A stretch of DNA of 64,000 nt from Saccharomycopsis fibuligera x Saccharomycopsis cf. fibuligera (GCA_001936135.1 CP012816.1:3903501-3967500), one strand, 5' to 3'. Shown: positions 19,309-32,677, counted from the first letter of the stretch. A program made the numbers and translations. The notes: generated from the sequence alone by a model not told the origin.

Positions 19309-19689
19309 ATGGAACTAGTGGTGGATCCAGCCAGTCTTGGTAAACAGTTCCCCAGAGCATCAGCAAAGCACACAATACGAGTACGAATGCTCGCCATGGT
19401 GGAATGGTTCTCGCCCCCAGAGCAAGCAGTGGGTCTTACTGCAATCCCTACAGTGATAAAAAATGCAAACACTGTGCTGGTACTGCTTGCCAATGTTGAA
19501 CCAGCGACTCTAAGTCCAGAAACAGTGGTCTGTGGTCAACTTGTGGAGGCCTGCGGTTTCTACGACGGCAATGACGTGCTACTTTACCTGCTCAAGCCGC
19601 TTGACACCGAAGGATTCAGCGATCCAGAACTTGTGGAGATGCTCCGGAAGCACAGCAGCTTGCCTCTGCTTAACAGCAAGGGATTTTAG
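19309..19689 (+). CDS. Small OB-fold-like protein, possible telomere-capping Ten1
   Basis: A 126-residue protein not firmly recognised. The pattern fits a single small OB fold of Ten1 type: a first strand RVRMLAMVEWF (~residue 24), a middle strand TV-x-V-x-LANVEPATLSPETVV, then CGQLVEACGFYDGNDVLLY, close in layout to the Ten1 pattern of hydrophobic strand, short helix, G-x-W/L-V-x-V-x-G-Y. Ten1 is the smallest subunit of the CST complex (Cdc13-Stn1-Ten1) that caps telomeres. Several CTG codons (read Ser) fall in the strands; in standard code they would be Leu. A TAA lies immediately before the ATG in frame, so the start is fixed. It is divergent from the methyltransferase gene and followed by YAP1801. 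Codon use is GC-rich compared with neighbours. An unrelated small protein remains possible. Confidence 0.45.
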   Translation: MELVVDPASLGKQFPRASAKHTIRVRMLAMVEWFSPPEQAVGLTAIPTVIKNANTVLVLLANVEPATLSPETVVCGQLVEACGFYDGNDVLLYLLKPLDTEGFSDPELVEMLRKHSSLPLLNSKGF

Positions 19690-20122
19690 GGGCTGTATTG
19701 ACCTGCTGTATTGTGTGGCAGAGGGTGGGATAGCTGATAGTTGGCGTACAGCCTCTTTGCCGTGTAGACGAGGGTGGGCACGTGCCCTGGGGCGTTCAAT
19801 TTCAGACAAAAAAAACAAAATCACCAAATCGAATCCGCACAGCACAGTGGAAATCAGTGAGTGATGAAACACTTCAGTTAGCTAATGTATTGATGAAGTA
19901 TACTACGCCTCACTTGTCGAGATCCAGTTGCCCATCCATACCTCCTTTTGTCATCCATCGCCCTTTCTCTTGATTCTTTCACACCTCAATCTCGTTCCAA
20001 TTGCCGCCACTATTGACCGCTTTTTATTTTTTATCGGCTCTTCCCCTATCCACATTCCGACACTTCCATCAAAATCAAACTCCAGCAAAATAACTCCATA
20101 ATTATAACACACCACCAGCACC
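19690..20122. other. Promoter region of AP180 gene
   Basis: 433 bp, pyrimidine-rich toward the right end (about 19965-20100), as often seen before highly transcribed yeast genes. No specific motif. Confidence 0.5.
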
Positions 20123-22354
20123 ATGACCACCTACGAGAAAATCGTTAAGGGCGCTACAAAGATAAAGGTGGCTGCTCCAAAACCAAAGTACATTGAGCCT
20201 ATCCTTTTGGCCACTTCTCACCATGAAGACTTTCGTACAGTGATGCGCTACCTCCAGTTGCGTCTTCATGACAGCGCATGGTCGATTGTTTACAAGGCCT
20301 TAATTGTCCTTCATATTATGATTAGAGAAGGTGAAAGAGACGTTACACTTGCCTACTTGAGCCGCAATCCTGAAATGCTTAATGTTGGACACATTGCCAG
20401 CGTCAACTCAGATACTCGGTCCCTTCTCAGATATGCTAAATATTTGCATGCCCGTGCTATGGGATTTGAAATTACCGAATTGGACTACGTAAGAGATGAA
20501 AGAGTGAATAACAGCTCATTATCTTCATCTTACAAAAACAGAGACACTGCTGCCGCTGGTGGAAGATTGAGGAACTTGTCTATCAGCAAAGGTTTGCTAC
20601 TTGAAGTAGAAAGTGTTGAAAAACAAATAGAAAGTTTACTCAAATGCAAATTTCAAGAAGTTGAAGTCAACAATGACATAATTTTGACTGCTTTCCGATT
20701 ATTAGTCAATGACTTGTTGGCATTATATCAATCGCTAAACGAAGGGGTTATCAATATACTAGAGCATTATTTTGAAATGGATAAGCCAGATGCGACATTG
20801 TCTTTAAAAATTTATAAAAAATTTGTCAAACTAACGGTGGATGTTGTCAATTACTTGCGTACTGCTAAACATTTAGAGTATACCACAAAATTGCATGTGC
20901 CTACAATTAGACATGCTCCTACCGCTTTAGCTGATAGTTTGGAAGAATATTTGAATGATGCTGATTTCGAAGCAAATAGAAAACAATACCTAGCAGAAAA
21001 AGGTGCCAAAATTGGTAAAGATGACGTTCTTACCAGATCCAAAAGCAGAAGTGCAAGTGATAATACGGTTAGAAAACCTTCAGCAAGTAATAATGATAAT
21101 AAGAATACTACTACTAGCAATTCCAAACCAACTAATAGCGATTCTACTAAGAATGCTGACAATTTAGTCGTCCAGTCAACAGGCTATAACCCATTTGCTC
21201 AGCTAGTACAAAAACAAAAAGCACAGGCACAACTTCCAGCTCTGTCTCAAGCTACTGCAAGTCAAACTCAACCTCAACCGGCGGTATCTCAACCTCAATC
21301 TGTTCAACCTCAGCAGATACAGCCACAGGCTACAGTCGTCCATCCTATCATATTTCCACAACAAACCCAATTTGCGTTACAACAACCACAGCAACAACAG
21401 CAACAGCAGTACGTAGCTCAATCAACAACTGGGCAACAAATATTTGGTGTTAATGGGCAATTTGCCAACGGTCAAATCCAGCAAGTTCAACAACAACAGC
21501 CACAATTGACAAATTTTGTTCAAGCTCAAAATGGGCTTGTACAGCATAATACACATAATCCATTTGCAGGAGCTCACCAGCCCTTACACCAGCAACAGCT
21601 TCAACAGTTTCAACAGCAACAAGGACAGCCTCAAATGCAACAACAAAATAGTCATATTCAGCCATTATCCACAGGTTTTGGATTTGGTAACTTTACCGGT
21701 ACTGGAAGTGCAAATGGTACAGGTGCAGGTAGTTTTCAAGGTAGAAATTCTGTTATTGGTACAGTTGGTTTCTCTAATGGTATTGCCGGAAATTCTAATT
21801 CCATTACCAGCAATTCTAGTGCTAATAATACTGGCAGTGGTGCTGCTCTAGGTAGAAGTAAATCAGTAAATCCATTTTCTTTAGGTAATTATACCACTGG
21901 CACTGCTCTTTCATCAGCAAAAAATAATCCATTCACTTCTGCTAATGTTTCAAAAGGTTCTACTAATAACCCATTTAGCACAAGTAACTCCACTACTAAT
22001 GGTAATGGAAATGGATCTATAGTGTCACAGACTACAGGCGTTAACCCATTTACTCAAAATAATAGCCAACTGCAACAACTGCAACAACCATTAAAACCGC
22101 AGCCAACATTTGGGGGATTGGAAAATTTGGCTACGGTGCCGGTTTTTCCAGAAACTCAACAACTGTTTACTCAACAGCAAAATTTACAAAATGCTCAAGC
22201 TCAATTAAATCAAGCTAAAAATCAATTATGGCAACAACAGACTGGTCAGTACCCACAACAGCATCAACAACATTTTGCTCAACAGACTGGTCAGTTCCCA
22301 CAGCAGCAGCAACAACAGCCATACTATAATCCGAATGTTGCCAGTTTGATTTGA
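20123..22354 (+). CDS. YAP1801: AP180-type clathrin assembly protein (ANTH domain)
   Basis: A 743-residue endocytic adaptor of the AP180/CALM family, which binds PI(4,5)P2 and clathrin at the plasma membrane and sorts the SNARE Snc1. The ANTH domain fills residues ~1-290, starting MTTYEKIVKGATKIK with the PKPKY phosphoinositide-binding turn. The remainder is Gln/Asn-rich and carries six NPF motifs (residues ~356, 479, 583, 602, 616, 641) that bind EH-domain proteins such as Pan1 and Ede1. Two TGQ(Y/F)PQQ units stand near the C-terminus. S. cerevisiae has two paralogues (YAP1801 and YAP1802); the symbol is used for the pair. Intact single exon. Confidence 0.9.
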   Translation: MTTYEKIVKGATKIKVAAPKPKYIEPILLATSHHEDFRTVMRYLQLRLHDSAWSIVYKALIVLHIMIREGERDVTLAYLSRNPEMLNVGHIASVNSDTRSLLRYAKYLHARAMGFEITELDYVRDERVNNSSLSSSYKNRDTAAAGGRLRNLSISKGLLLEVESVEKQIESLLKCKFQEVEVNNDIILTAFRLLVNDLLALYQSLNEGVINILEHYFEMDKPDATLSLKIYKKFVKLTVDVVNYLRTAKHLEYTTKLHVPTIRHAPTALADSLEEYLNDADFEANRKQYLAEKGAKIGKDDVLTRSKSRSASDNTVRKPSASNNDNKNTTTSNSKPTNSDSTKNADNLVVQSTGYNPFAQLVQKQKAQAQLPALSQATASQTQPQPAVSQPQSVQPQQIQPQATVVHPIIFPQQTQFALQQPQQQQQQQYVAQSTTGQQIFGVNGQFANGQIQQVQQQQPQLTNFVQAQNGLVQHNTHNPFAGAHQPLHQQQLQQFQQQQGQPQMQQQNSHIQPLSTGFGFGNFTGTGSANGTGAGSFQGRNSVIGTVGFSNGIAGNSNSITSNSSANNTGSGAALGRSKSVNPFSLGNYTTGTALSSAKNNPFTSANVSKGSTNNPFSTSNSTTNGNGNGSIVSQTTGVNPFTQNNSQLQQLQQPLKPQPTFGGLENLATVPVFPETQQLFTQQQNLQNAQAQLNQAKNQLWQQQTGQYPQQHQQHFAQQTGQFPQQQQQQPYYNPNVASLI

Positions 22355-23358
22355 TATAATTATTTACTATGTTCATTTGTTTGTGTAATTTCTATAAATT
22401 TAATTTTTTCAATCATTTCTCTTATTTATCAATTTGACATAGTTAAGATTTTTCAAAGCATTTCACAAAGTACAAAGTACAGCTGATGTAACAGTTATGA
22501 TATCATGCATGTATATCCAATATAATCTTTCATCTGTTAAGATTTTGAAGAATTTTGGTGCTTTAATCCTTGAAGCTTTCTACGGAGATAATGGTAATAT
22601 ATGGTTACAACTTTGATTAGCGCAAAGATCCGCATTTTTAATTATTTTTTCTTCAACTTTTCTCGATAACTAGCTACTCTACTTGCTTTGTTCCCTTTTC
22701 CTTTCTTTTTGTTTTCTTTTTCATTTATTTTATTTTCTTCTCTACATTAATAATACCTTTTTGGCTATGATAATATCACATTACATCATATTATACTGAT
22801 GCTTCTTTGCTTTTCTTCATAAACTCTTTTTCAGTTTTTTAATCGTACAAAAACAAAGGGATATTTTGTTTTTATCTTGTAACCTTTTTTTTTTTTTTTA
22901 TTGAAGTTTAATTGCCGATGTAATAGGTTGCCAGTCAGTCAATCAGCTAATGCAACGGCGTTACAGAGAAATCAAGTTGCTGTTATGGTAATTTTTAAAA
23001 AGCAATGATGTGTTTTCACACATTGGTTCAAACTTGCAGTAGTAAAGTAATCCCCCTCACAATACATTATTTTTCAGGTACGGTATGTAGCTTTATCTCT
23101 TTGAACGTATGGTCAGCCATAATTTATTGTTATGTGTAGACATAGAAAAGCGGAAAATAGTTGGTATTCTGTTTACAAACAGACAACTAAAGCTTATAAT
23201 GTTGAGAGGCTAGTTTACTAGTTAGCGAGCTAAAAAATAGCCATTAAACAATTCAGCTGGCCAGTTTAGGAAACTTTTTTGACATTGAAACTATATGTGA
23301 TTTTTGCTATTATATTGTTATTACCAACACTAACGCTTATAATGATCTATAAGATACC
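22355..23358. other. Intergenic, convergent AP180 / zinc-finger gene
   Basis: One kilobase, AT-rich, with T-rich stretches near 22662-22745 and a T run near 22887-22900. Nothing else recognised. Confidence 0.5.
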
Positions 23359-24532
23359 TCACATATCACGGCAATCAAAACAACAATTTATATCACCATT
23401 AACAAAACTACATAATCCACACAACATTTTACCACAATTCATACACTGAAATTCGTTAACATCAGTTGGATCCATATGACTTAAATCTTTCTCACATACT
23501 TGACAAAGTGCCAGTATTGCCATAGAATTGTCATAGTATTGATTCCGCTGTTGCTGCAATTGCTGTGATTGTACCGAAGTTTTGACTATCTGTGGCCAAA
23601 ATGGTTTTTGTTTATATGATTTCTCCTGTGCTTGTTGCATCGGTGTCGTGGATGTTGTTGACATCAGAATGTCATCATCAGTATTAATATCGTTATTGTG
23701 TTGATTTTGATCTTTACATCTTTTTAGGTACTCTTTCTGACCTTGAAATAGCATTGAGACAGTCTTGGCTATAAGTTGCTCATGTTAGTAAAAGTTGTAC
23801 TAATTGGTATCTCGGGGTTGATCACCAAAAGATGCAATATTTCTATAGTGACCGAATGACGCAACTGTACTGCGTACGCGTAACTTTTTCTATTTTACTT
23901 TTTCATTTTTTTTCACGCGTCGCGTCAGTAACGATCCATCAGACCAAAAAGCACTAATCACCTCACTAATAGCTTGAATATAAAATTCAAACGTATCCAA
24001 AAAGGCAAAGGTAAAGATTCAAAGTTTGATGAAGAGGTAAATATTTCAGTTGAGTTAAACAAATGATAGATAACATACCATGTAGCTCCGATTCTATCCT
24101 CGCAAACTGCCGTCTCTTGAAAATTTGATTCTTTCGTTCCAAAGGCACAAATGAAACATGTTTGTCATTATTACCATTGGTTCTACTACCATGTTTATTG
24201 AAAACTGTGCTATCGTCGCTTCTGTTGCAAGCATTCTCTCCACTATAAATATTGGCGGCATTGTAAGCGCTATGGTTGTGATGGCTTGTCAAAAACTGGG
24301 CTGCTGTGTCAATATCAATATCATGATCGTGGTCTGCGGTCACTGCATCTCGTTGCCTTTTTCTCTGATGTTGTTGCTGTGGCTGGTGCTGCTGGTTAAA
24401 GTTATTGAAATTGAATTGCGAAGTTGGCATAGAGTATGGCATTGACACTTGCAATGCTGCTGGAGAAGCGCTCAAAGAAGGCATGCTAGAATGGAACGAG
24501 TCGAACATAACTGGCTGGTTGTGGTTGTTCAT
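23359..24532 (-). CDS. Cys-rich zinc-finger-like protein of unknown function, two exons
   Basis: Two minus-strand frames join by a clear intron. Exon 1 is 24532-24079 and exon 2 is 23768-23359. The 310-nt intron has donor GTATGT (24078 downward), a branch TACTAAC near 23790 and acceptor TATAG ending at 23769. The phase is kept, giving 287 residues reading ...RIESELHAKTVSMLFQGQ... across the junction. The N-terminal half is Gln/Asn/His-rich with a basic KRKRQRD patch. A conserved-looking segment KHVSFVPLERKNQIFKRRQF precedes the junction. The C-terminus has CQVC, CMNC, CGLC and CCFDC pairs, enough for two zinc sites. I do not recognise the family. The intron holds two MCB (ACGCGT) boxes, so a shorter form starting at the exon 2 ATG (23754) is possible. 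Confidence 0.75.
23876..23920 (-). promoter_or_regulatory. Pair of MCB boxes inside an intron
   Basis: Palindromic ACGCGT occurs at 23876-23881 and 23915-23920, and the second continues as ACGCGTCGCGT. Both lie in the intron of the zinc-finger gene, 120-165 bp upstream of the ATG that opens exon 2. MCB is the MBF site of G1/S genes. They may drive an internal promoter; inference. Confidence 0.45.
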
Positions 24533-24930
24533 TTGTGCTTTGTTGAATCTGTTTTATATTGAAGTATATGTTAGTCGTTTTGCAAACTAAGTTTACAAGC
24601 AAAAAATGTCAACTAGGGTAGGAAGAAGAAGAATGAGAATCTCAGAAAGGTATGACGATTATTCTTTAAATTTATTTGAGTCGCGGATAGGATCACATGC
24701 ACATCGAGATCTCTCCGCAGACATGCGGCCACAACACTGCATCACCAATTGAGTGATTCACTACAAGTATTACTCCTCTACAGCTCCAGAGTAATGCAAC
24801 AGTCAATGAAGCTTAAGATTTTTCTAATTATTTATGTACATCATATTTGAATAAAAAAGAGCAGCAAAAGAAATGGAAAATAGAAACGAAGTAAAAATAA
24901 GAACAGCCACTAACAGATCAAGCAACCCCT
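24533..24930. other. Promoter of zinc-finger gene and 3' flank of PUT2
   Basis: About 400 bp with no further recognised feature. Confidence 0.5.
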
Positions 24931-27885
<2,955 letters not shown>

Positions 27886-28407
27886 TTACTCGGCGTACTC
27901 TGGTCTCAAATCTGAACGGCGAGGAACAACCAATGGATGCAATTGTGCCAAGTATGTGATAGCCCACATCAAGTAAGCCATTGCCAAAAATAAGATAATA
28001 CTGCTGCGCCAAACACTGTCAATTTGTTAGTATTTCTTCAATCCTGTAACGACTTTCATAGAAAATACGAAAAACAGAGTATCGTGTTGAGAAATAGAAA
28101 CGACAACCAAATCGTATTCTTGCATATTTAAACAAAACAGTAAAACCAACTGCAACTTACGTTCTGTCTTGCTTTGGTGCAAACACCCAAGCGAGAACCG
28201 ACAAGATAATCACCAATACTCCATTGAAAACAACAGTCCAACTGTTACATGCAATTCAGTTAGTAAATCAAGACATGGTACTAAACACCTCATATGATGA
28301 CACACCAACAAGATCAAATGTTCCATCTCATGGGATCTAACACAACCTAGTACAAAATATCGCATCGCAAATCACACATCACACTTCGGTCGCACATACC
28401 CGCTCAT
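27886..28407 (-). CDS. VMA9: V-ATPase subunit e (Vma9), three exons
   Basis: Vma9 is the small two-helix Vo subunit e of the vacuolar proton pump. No single open frame shows it; three exons do. Exon 1 is 28407-28400 (8 nt, ATGAGCGG, donor GTATGT), exon 2 is 28241-28161 (donor GTAAGT) and exon 3 is 28015-27886. The introns are 158 and 145 nt, each with a TACTAAC-type branch point before its acceptor. The 72-residue product begins MSGWTVVFNGVLVIILSVLA, passes APKQDRTVWRSSIILFLAM, and ends AQLHPLVVPRRSDLRPEYAE, nearly the same as the end of the S. cerevisiae protein (73 residues). Both helices are present. The 82-codon frame at 27764-28012 is a shadow of exon 3. The gene is divergent from FTR1. 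Confidence 0.95.
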
Positions 28408-29324
28408 TTTGTTAATTGCTATCGTATTGTTTCTTTCGCTTTCTGCACTTCTGTGTGTATGGCTTGTATCCTATCTGTCAAAGGCTGGTTCACGGCTATC
28501 AGCATCAGCGCCAGCAGCAGCGTCATCACCATCGTGGATTTCTGTTTTCTACGTTATTTGGTCATGTGATTTTTGGTCATGTGCATGTCATGCTTCATAA
28601 TAGACTGAAGAGGCGAGAAACATTGATGTGAATTTTCCTTCAGTTTGCCAAGTCTTTGAATTCACTTTGGCTCAAACTTGAACGATTTTGGGAATGATGC
28701 GAGACGCTGCATACTCGATGCACACCTCCAAAGGCTAGCAAGATGGATAAACGGCTCTGGAAAACAGACCAAGACTGTTTGCAAGAATGATACTTCTTCA
28801 AGCCAGTTGAGCAGTAGCAGGAAAATATTTTGAACCCCAGCACTTTATTAGTCCATAATTATGTGAGGTCTAAGAAAATCTTTATTCGAGATTTTACAGC
28901 AGCCGGTTACAAAGAGAACTTCATCTCTTCGAGGAGCCTCTTCGAGTATCAGTCTTCTGTCCCAGATCTATATGGAATTATGTCAATATGTTTTTCTCAG
29001 AAAGTTAATTTACTAAATACATATGCTGCTTTTTGGGAAAATAAAGCGGGCTTAGAAGAAAAGTTTTCTCAGGGACCGAATGCAACAGCAGACACTATGC
29101 TGTACGCAGAAACCCCGCGGCTCTGTTTCTTACCCCAGTTACTACATTCCGCCATGGGTCCAACCTCTCCTTTTACAATGTAAGTTGCTGAAGACAATCT
29201 TGAAAGTATTCGATCGCCCCCACACAAATGCATCTCTCTTCCATTTCTGGCCTCAAGAAAAAGAATTAGGCTCACTACAACGAACATAGATGATGTCAGT
29301 TGCAGGCAGTGGAAACTGAAACGG

Positions 29325-29363
<39 letters not shown>

Positions 29364-30174
29364 TATTCATTTTTCTCCAATGCAGCCGAGAAATTCGGCC
29401 AGCAAATCTCATGTCCGTACACCGCGGCAAAAGCATTTGGCTTTTTATGAACTATACCAAGAGTTTCTAGGAAAACCCCAACCGTAATACCAAGACCTCT
29501 AGTGTCTTGGTGGGTGCGGTATATTCTAAGTCCAGTCGCTTCCTGTTCGCGAAGGTGTAGTTTGGTCTATGTTTTTCGACCCTTTTCCGTCTGTGTTGCG
29601 CCAGGAGTTCTTCGTTTGAGTTAGAGTGCCACTCCAGCAACTCCCATTTCGAACCACTATTCATTGATTTTGTTTGTTATTTTTTCTTTAAAATTTACGG
29701 GTCCTCTAGAGGAGGAAAGCAATATCGGTAATGCACAATAGCCATATATATATAAATAGTCCAGGACCCGTTTTTAGATGTTGTGTGTGGTGTTGGCGCA
29801 TAACATGCAGATCGCCGAGCCAAAATTCCTCCAGGCTCCTGCCTGGCTTGCAGCAACATGCGTAGCTAGCTTTTTCTATAAGAGTACTCGACTATCCACT
29901 TTTTTTACTCCTATTGTTAAATCTTTACAAGTAATATTAATCAGAAAAGTCAATACTAACATATTGAACACCTTTTTTGTTGGTCAGCTTTTTATTGATT
30001 GATATCTGGGATTGCTAGTGTACAGTGCCCTATCATATTCATCAGTAAGGCGACGAAATAAAATATTTTAATTCAGTGACAACTTTGCAAAATATTCCAG
30101 ATAGTTATTACACTACAACATTACAATATTGCATATTAAAACGCCAATCAATACCTTTTAGATAAACTGCAACG
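28408..30174. other. Long divergent region VMA9 / FTR1
   Basis: About 1.8 kb without a credible gene. It contains an A35 run at 29325-29359, an inverted repeat ACCAAGAC-CTCTAGT-GTCTTGGT at 29489-29511 followed by GGGTGCG, the palindrome TCCTCTAGAGGA at 29702-29713, and a TATATATATAAATA stretch at 29745-29758 that may be a TATA box for FTR1. The 117-codon frame at 28830-29183 has no family resemblance. Confidence 0.55.
29745..29758 (+). promoter_or_regulatory. TATA-like element upstream of FTR1
   Basis: TATATATATAAATA lies ~420 bp before the FTR1 ATG, in a region otherwise poor in TATA. If used, the 5' leader would be long. Motif only. Confidence 0.35.
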
Positions 30175-31395
30175 ATGGCTAACGGCAACAAGTATTTCAG
30201 TGTCACTATTTTTTTTGTGGTGCTTAGAGAAACATTGGAGGCTGTTATTGTGGTTTCTGTGCTCCTTGCCTTCTTGAAGCAAAGTATGGGATCTGTACTT
30301 GACAAAAAAACCCAAAAACAACGAGCAGATATTCAAGTGGATGGTTCAGTTAGTGCTGCAAGCGTGAAAAATGAAATGACTGCTGTCGATGTCGCTAAAG
30401 AGCAAGAAGAATTGGCACGTAGAATGAAAGTCTATAAGCAATTGCGTGCACAGGTCTACTTGGGTGCATTTGCTGGTATACTCGTCTGCTTAATCATTGG
30501 TGGAGCATTCATTGGAGTTTTCTATTCTTTGGGATCAGACATATGGTCCAAGTCTGAAGATTTATGGGAGGGAATTTTCTGTATTATTGCTACTGTGCTT
30601 ATTTCTTTCATGGGTATTGCCATGTTGAGAATCCAAAAAATGCAAGAAAAATGGAGAATAAAGCTTGCTGAAGCATTGGTGGATGACAAATTCAAAAAAA
30701 AGTCCAAGTTCAGCTTGGGTAAATTTACCAAAAAATACAGCATGTTTATTTTACCATTTATCACTACGTTAAGAGAAGGTATGGAAGCAGTAGTATTTGT
30801 TGGTGGTGTTGGAATGGGTACCCCTGCAAGTGCTTTTCCAATCCCTGTTATCATCGGATTGATTGCTGGTATTTTGGTTGGTTTGGCAATGTATTACTGG
30901 GGTTCTAATTCTTCATTACAAATTTTCTTGATCATTTCAACTTCTATTCTTTACTTAATTTCCGCTGGATTGCTATCTCGTGGTGTTTGGTTCTTTGAAA
31001 ACTACCAATTCAGTCAAAAAACCGGTGGTGATGCTGCAGAATCCGGTTCTGGACCTGGTTCATATGATATTACCAATACAGTATGGCATGTTAACTGTTG
31101 TAACCCATTGACTGATAATGGGTGGGATGTCTTCAATTCTATTCTTGGCTGGCAAAATACTGCAACCTATGGGTCTGTGATTTCATACAATTTGTACTGG
31201 TTAGCCCTTATAGTAGTATTGTCTTTGATGATGTTTGAGGAGAAACATGGGCATTTGCCATTTTGTAAAAACTTGACGATGGGTCAATTAAACCCAAAGT
31301 CCTATTTGAAAAAGGACAAAAATGCAAAGAGTGCTGTTGAGCAAGAAAAAACTATCCAAAAAGCTCAAAAACTACGCATCGGTGAGGATAACTGA
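30175..31395 (+). CDS. FTR1: High-affinity iron permease Ftr1
   Basis: Ftr1 moves Fe3+ across the plasma membrane together with a multicopper ferroxidase (Fet3 type). The 406-residue protein has about seven transmembrane segments. Both iron-site REXLE-type motifs are present: RETLE at residues 18-22 in TM1 and REGME at ~200-204 in a later helix (TTLREGMEAVVFVGGVG). An extracellular loop contains WHVNCCNPL, and a basic cytoplasmic tail ends the protein. Length and motif order are as in Candida Ftr1/Ftr2. It is a single intact exon. Its ferroxidase partner is not in this window. Iron regulation is likely from family knowledge, but no clear binding site was identified. Confidence 0.94.
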   Translation: MANGNKYFSVTIFFVVLRETLEAVIVVSVLLAFLKQSMGSVLDKKTQKQRADIQVDGSVSAASVKNEMTAVDVAKEQEELARRMKVYKQLRAQVYLGAFAGILVCLIIGGAFIGVFYSLGSDIWSKSEDLWEGIFCIIATVLISFMGIAMLRIQKMQEKWRIKLAEALVDDKFKKKSKFSLGKFTKKYSMFILPFITTLREGMEAVVFVGGVGMGTPASAFPIPVIIGLIAGILVGLAMYYWGSNSSLQIFLIISTSILYLISAGLLSRGVWFFENYQFSQKTGGDAAESGSGPGSYDITNTVWHVNCCNPLTDNGWDVFNSILGWQNTATYGSVISYNLYWLALIVVLSLMMFEEKHGHLPFCKNLTMGQLNPKSYLKKDKNAKSAVEQEKTIQKAQKLRIGEDN

Positions 31396-32218
31396 TTTTT
31401 TTTTTTTTTTTTTCACTTTTTTTTTCGTTTTTTCAGTTCAATTTTATTAATCTGGAAACAACAAATGCCATATTAAAAATTATCATTACACGGTTCTTTC
31501 ATGTTTTTTTCAATTCTTTTAGCTTTCATTACATTACATCTAGCTCCTTTTGTTTTTATTAAACGTCCTATTATTTTACACTTTTTGTAGACTGTCATGC
31601 TGCCTGATCACCTGTTAATTAAGTCGCTTAAACATCATTAATGAGAGTATGTAGTTCTAGCCAAACGACTTCTCTTTTGATGTTTCCCAACAATTTGAAT
31701 CATAAATGAAATGATCAGTATAATTCTAGTGTTATTCAGTAGGGGAACTTATATAAGCGAAAACTCCAATATAACTAATGATAAAATCTATATCAATATT
31801 GGACTGAACTCTATATAAATGGTAACCAAACCAAGAGAACAAAAATTTGCGTTGAGCTATTAGTATTAGTAAAGTGTAGTTTACTGTAAAATAAGCATCA
31901 CTTTTTAATATGTAATTTATATATATCATAACATGTCGGAAAATGATAGAAAGCATTGGCAAAATGCCGTTAGTCTGAATCACAATCTCTCGATCTGGAA
32001 CACAAAATTTACTGAATAAAATGGTATTTTTTTAACTTAGCTTATATGGCCAGAAACTTCATATTTCTATTATTACTCTTTATTTTTAAAAGCATTCTTG
32101 GAAAAAAAAAAAAAAAATCAAGAACGAAAAACGTAAATTACATTAAATAAACGACGAAAGATTTGCCGCAAAGCATAGCTCTTTCATAGAAAAAAATCTA
32201 TGAGCAGCAAAAAGAATA
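31396..32218. other. FTR1 3' flank, left edge of the gene desert
   Basis: T-rich after the FTR1 stop (31394-31430), then AT-rich sequence without recognised features up to the tRNA. Confidence 0.5.
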
Positions 32219-32291
32219 TGCCCTCACTCAGATTCGAACTGAGGATCGCTACATTACTAGTGTAGCGCCTTACCAACTTGGCCATAAGGGC
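32219..32291 (-). tRNA. tRNA-Thr (AGT anticodon), left copy
   Basis: A 73-nt cloverleaf without intron. The acceptor GCCCTTA pairs with TGAGGGC; anticodon stem CTACA/TGTAG encloses the loop CTAGTAA with anticodon AGT; T arm is CTCAG-TTCGAAT-CTGAG. Discriminator is A. A T5 run follows ~9 nt after the 3' end as terminator. It is identical to the copy at 36391-36463 and points the opposite way. Confidence 0.97.
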
Positions 32292-32406
32292 AATATGCTT
32301 TTTATGGAAGCATTGAAAGGTAATCTTGTTTTGTGCTCCGGTGTATCTGGTAATAGAAAACGGGGTTTTTACTTTTTTTAAGAGACGAACATCGAATTCT
32401 GACGAG

Positions 32407-32486
32407 CATTGAGTTCTAGGCCAACAAACCTGGATGAAACAAACTAACATGTGGTACATAATAATTCCTTGGACATGTTACTATGA
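32407..32486 (-). repeat. LTR-like repeat fragment A
   Basis: Eighty bp similar to 35553-35632 in the same orientation, with the core ATTGAGTTCTAG-x-CCAACAAACC. Its first 29 bp match 36239-36267 in inverse orientation with two differences. Copies near tRNAs fit solo LTR remnants; no intact retroelement ORF is present. Confidence 0.75.
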
Positions 32487-32677
32487 ACCCTGTGCATTCC
32501 GTAATATTGTTATAAATTTATTATTATTTTGATTATATTTGAAATACAAGGCTTTCACATCCAATAACCATGAACCTGGAGATTTCAGCATTCAGTAAGT
32601 CCCTGCCTTCATTCTGCTTTAACTTTTAAGAAGTTCTTCTACTATAAATGTCGCGCAAAAATTTAAGTTATTTGTCA

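Noticed and set aside
28830-29183. 117-codon frame between VMA9 and FTR1
   Set aside because: No recognisable domain, random-looking composition; ends where a GTAAGT occurs by overlap with ATGTAA but no exon could be joined.
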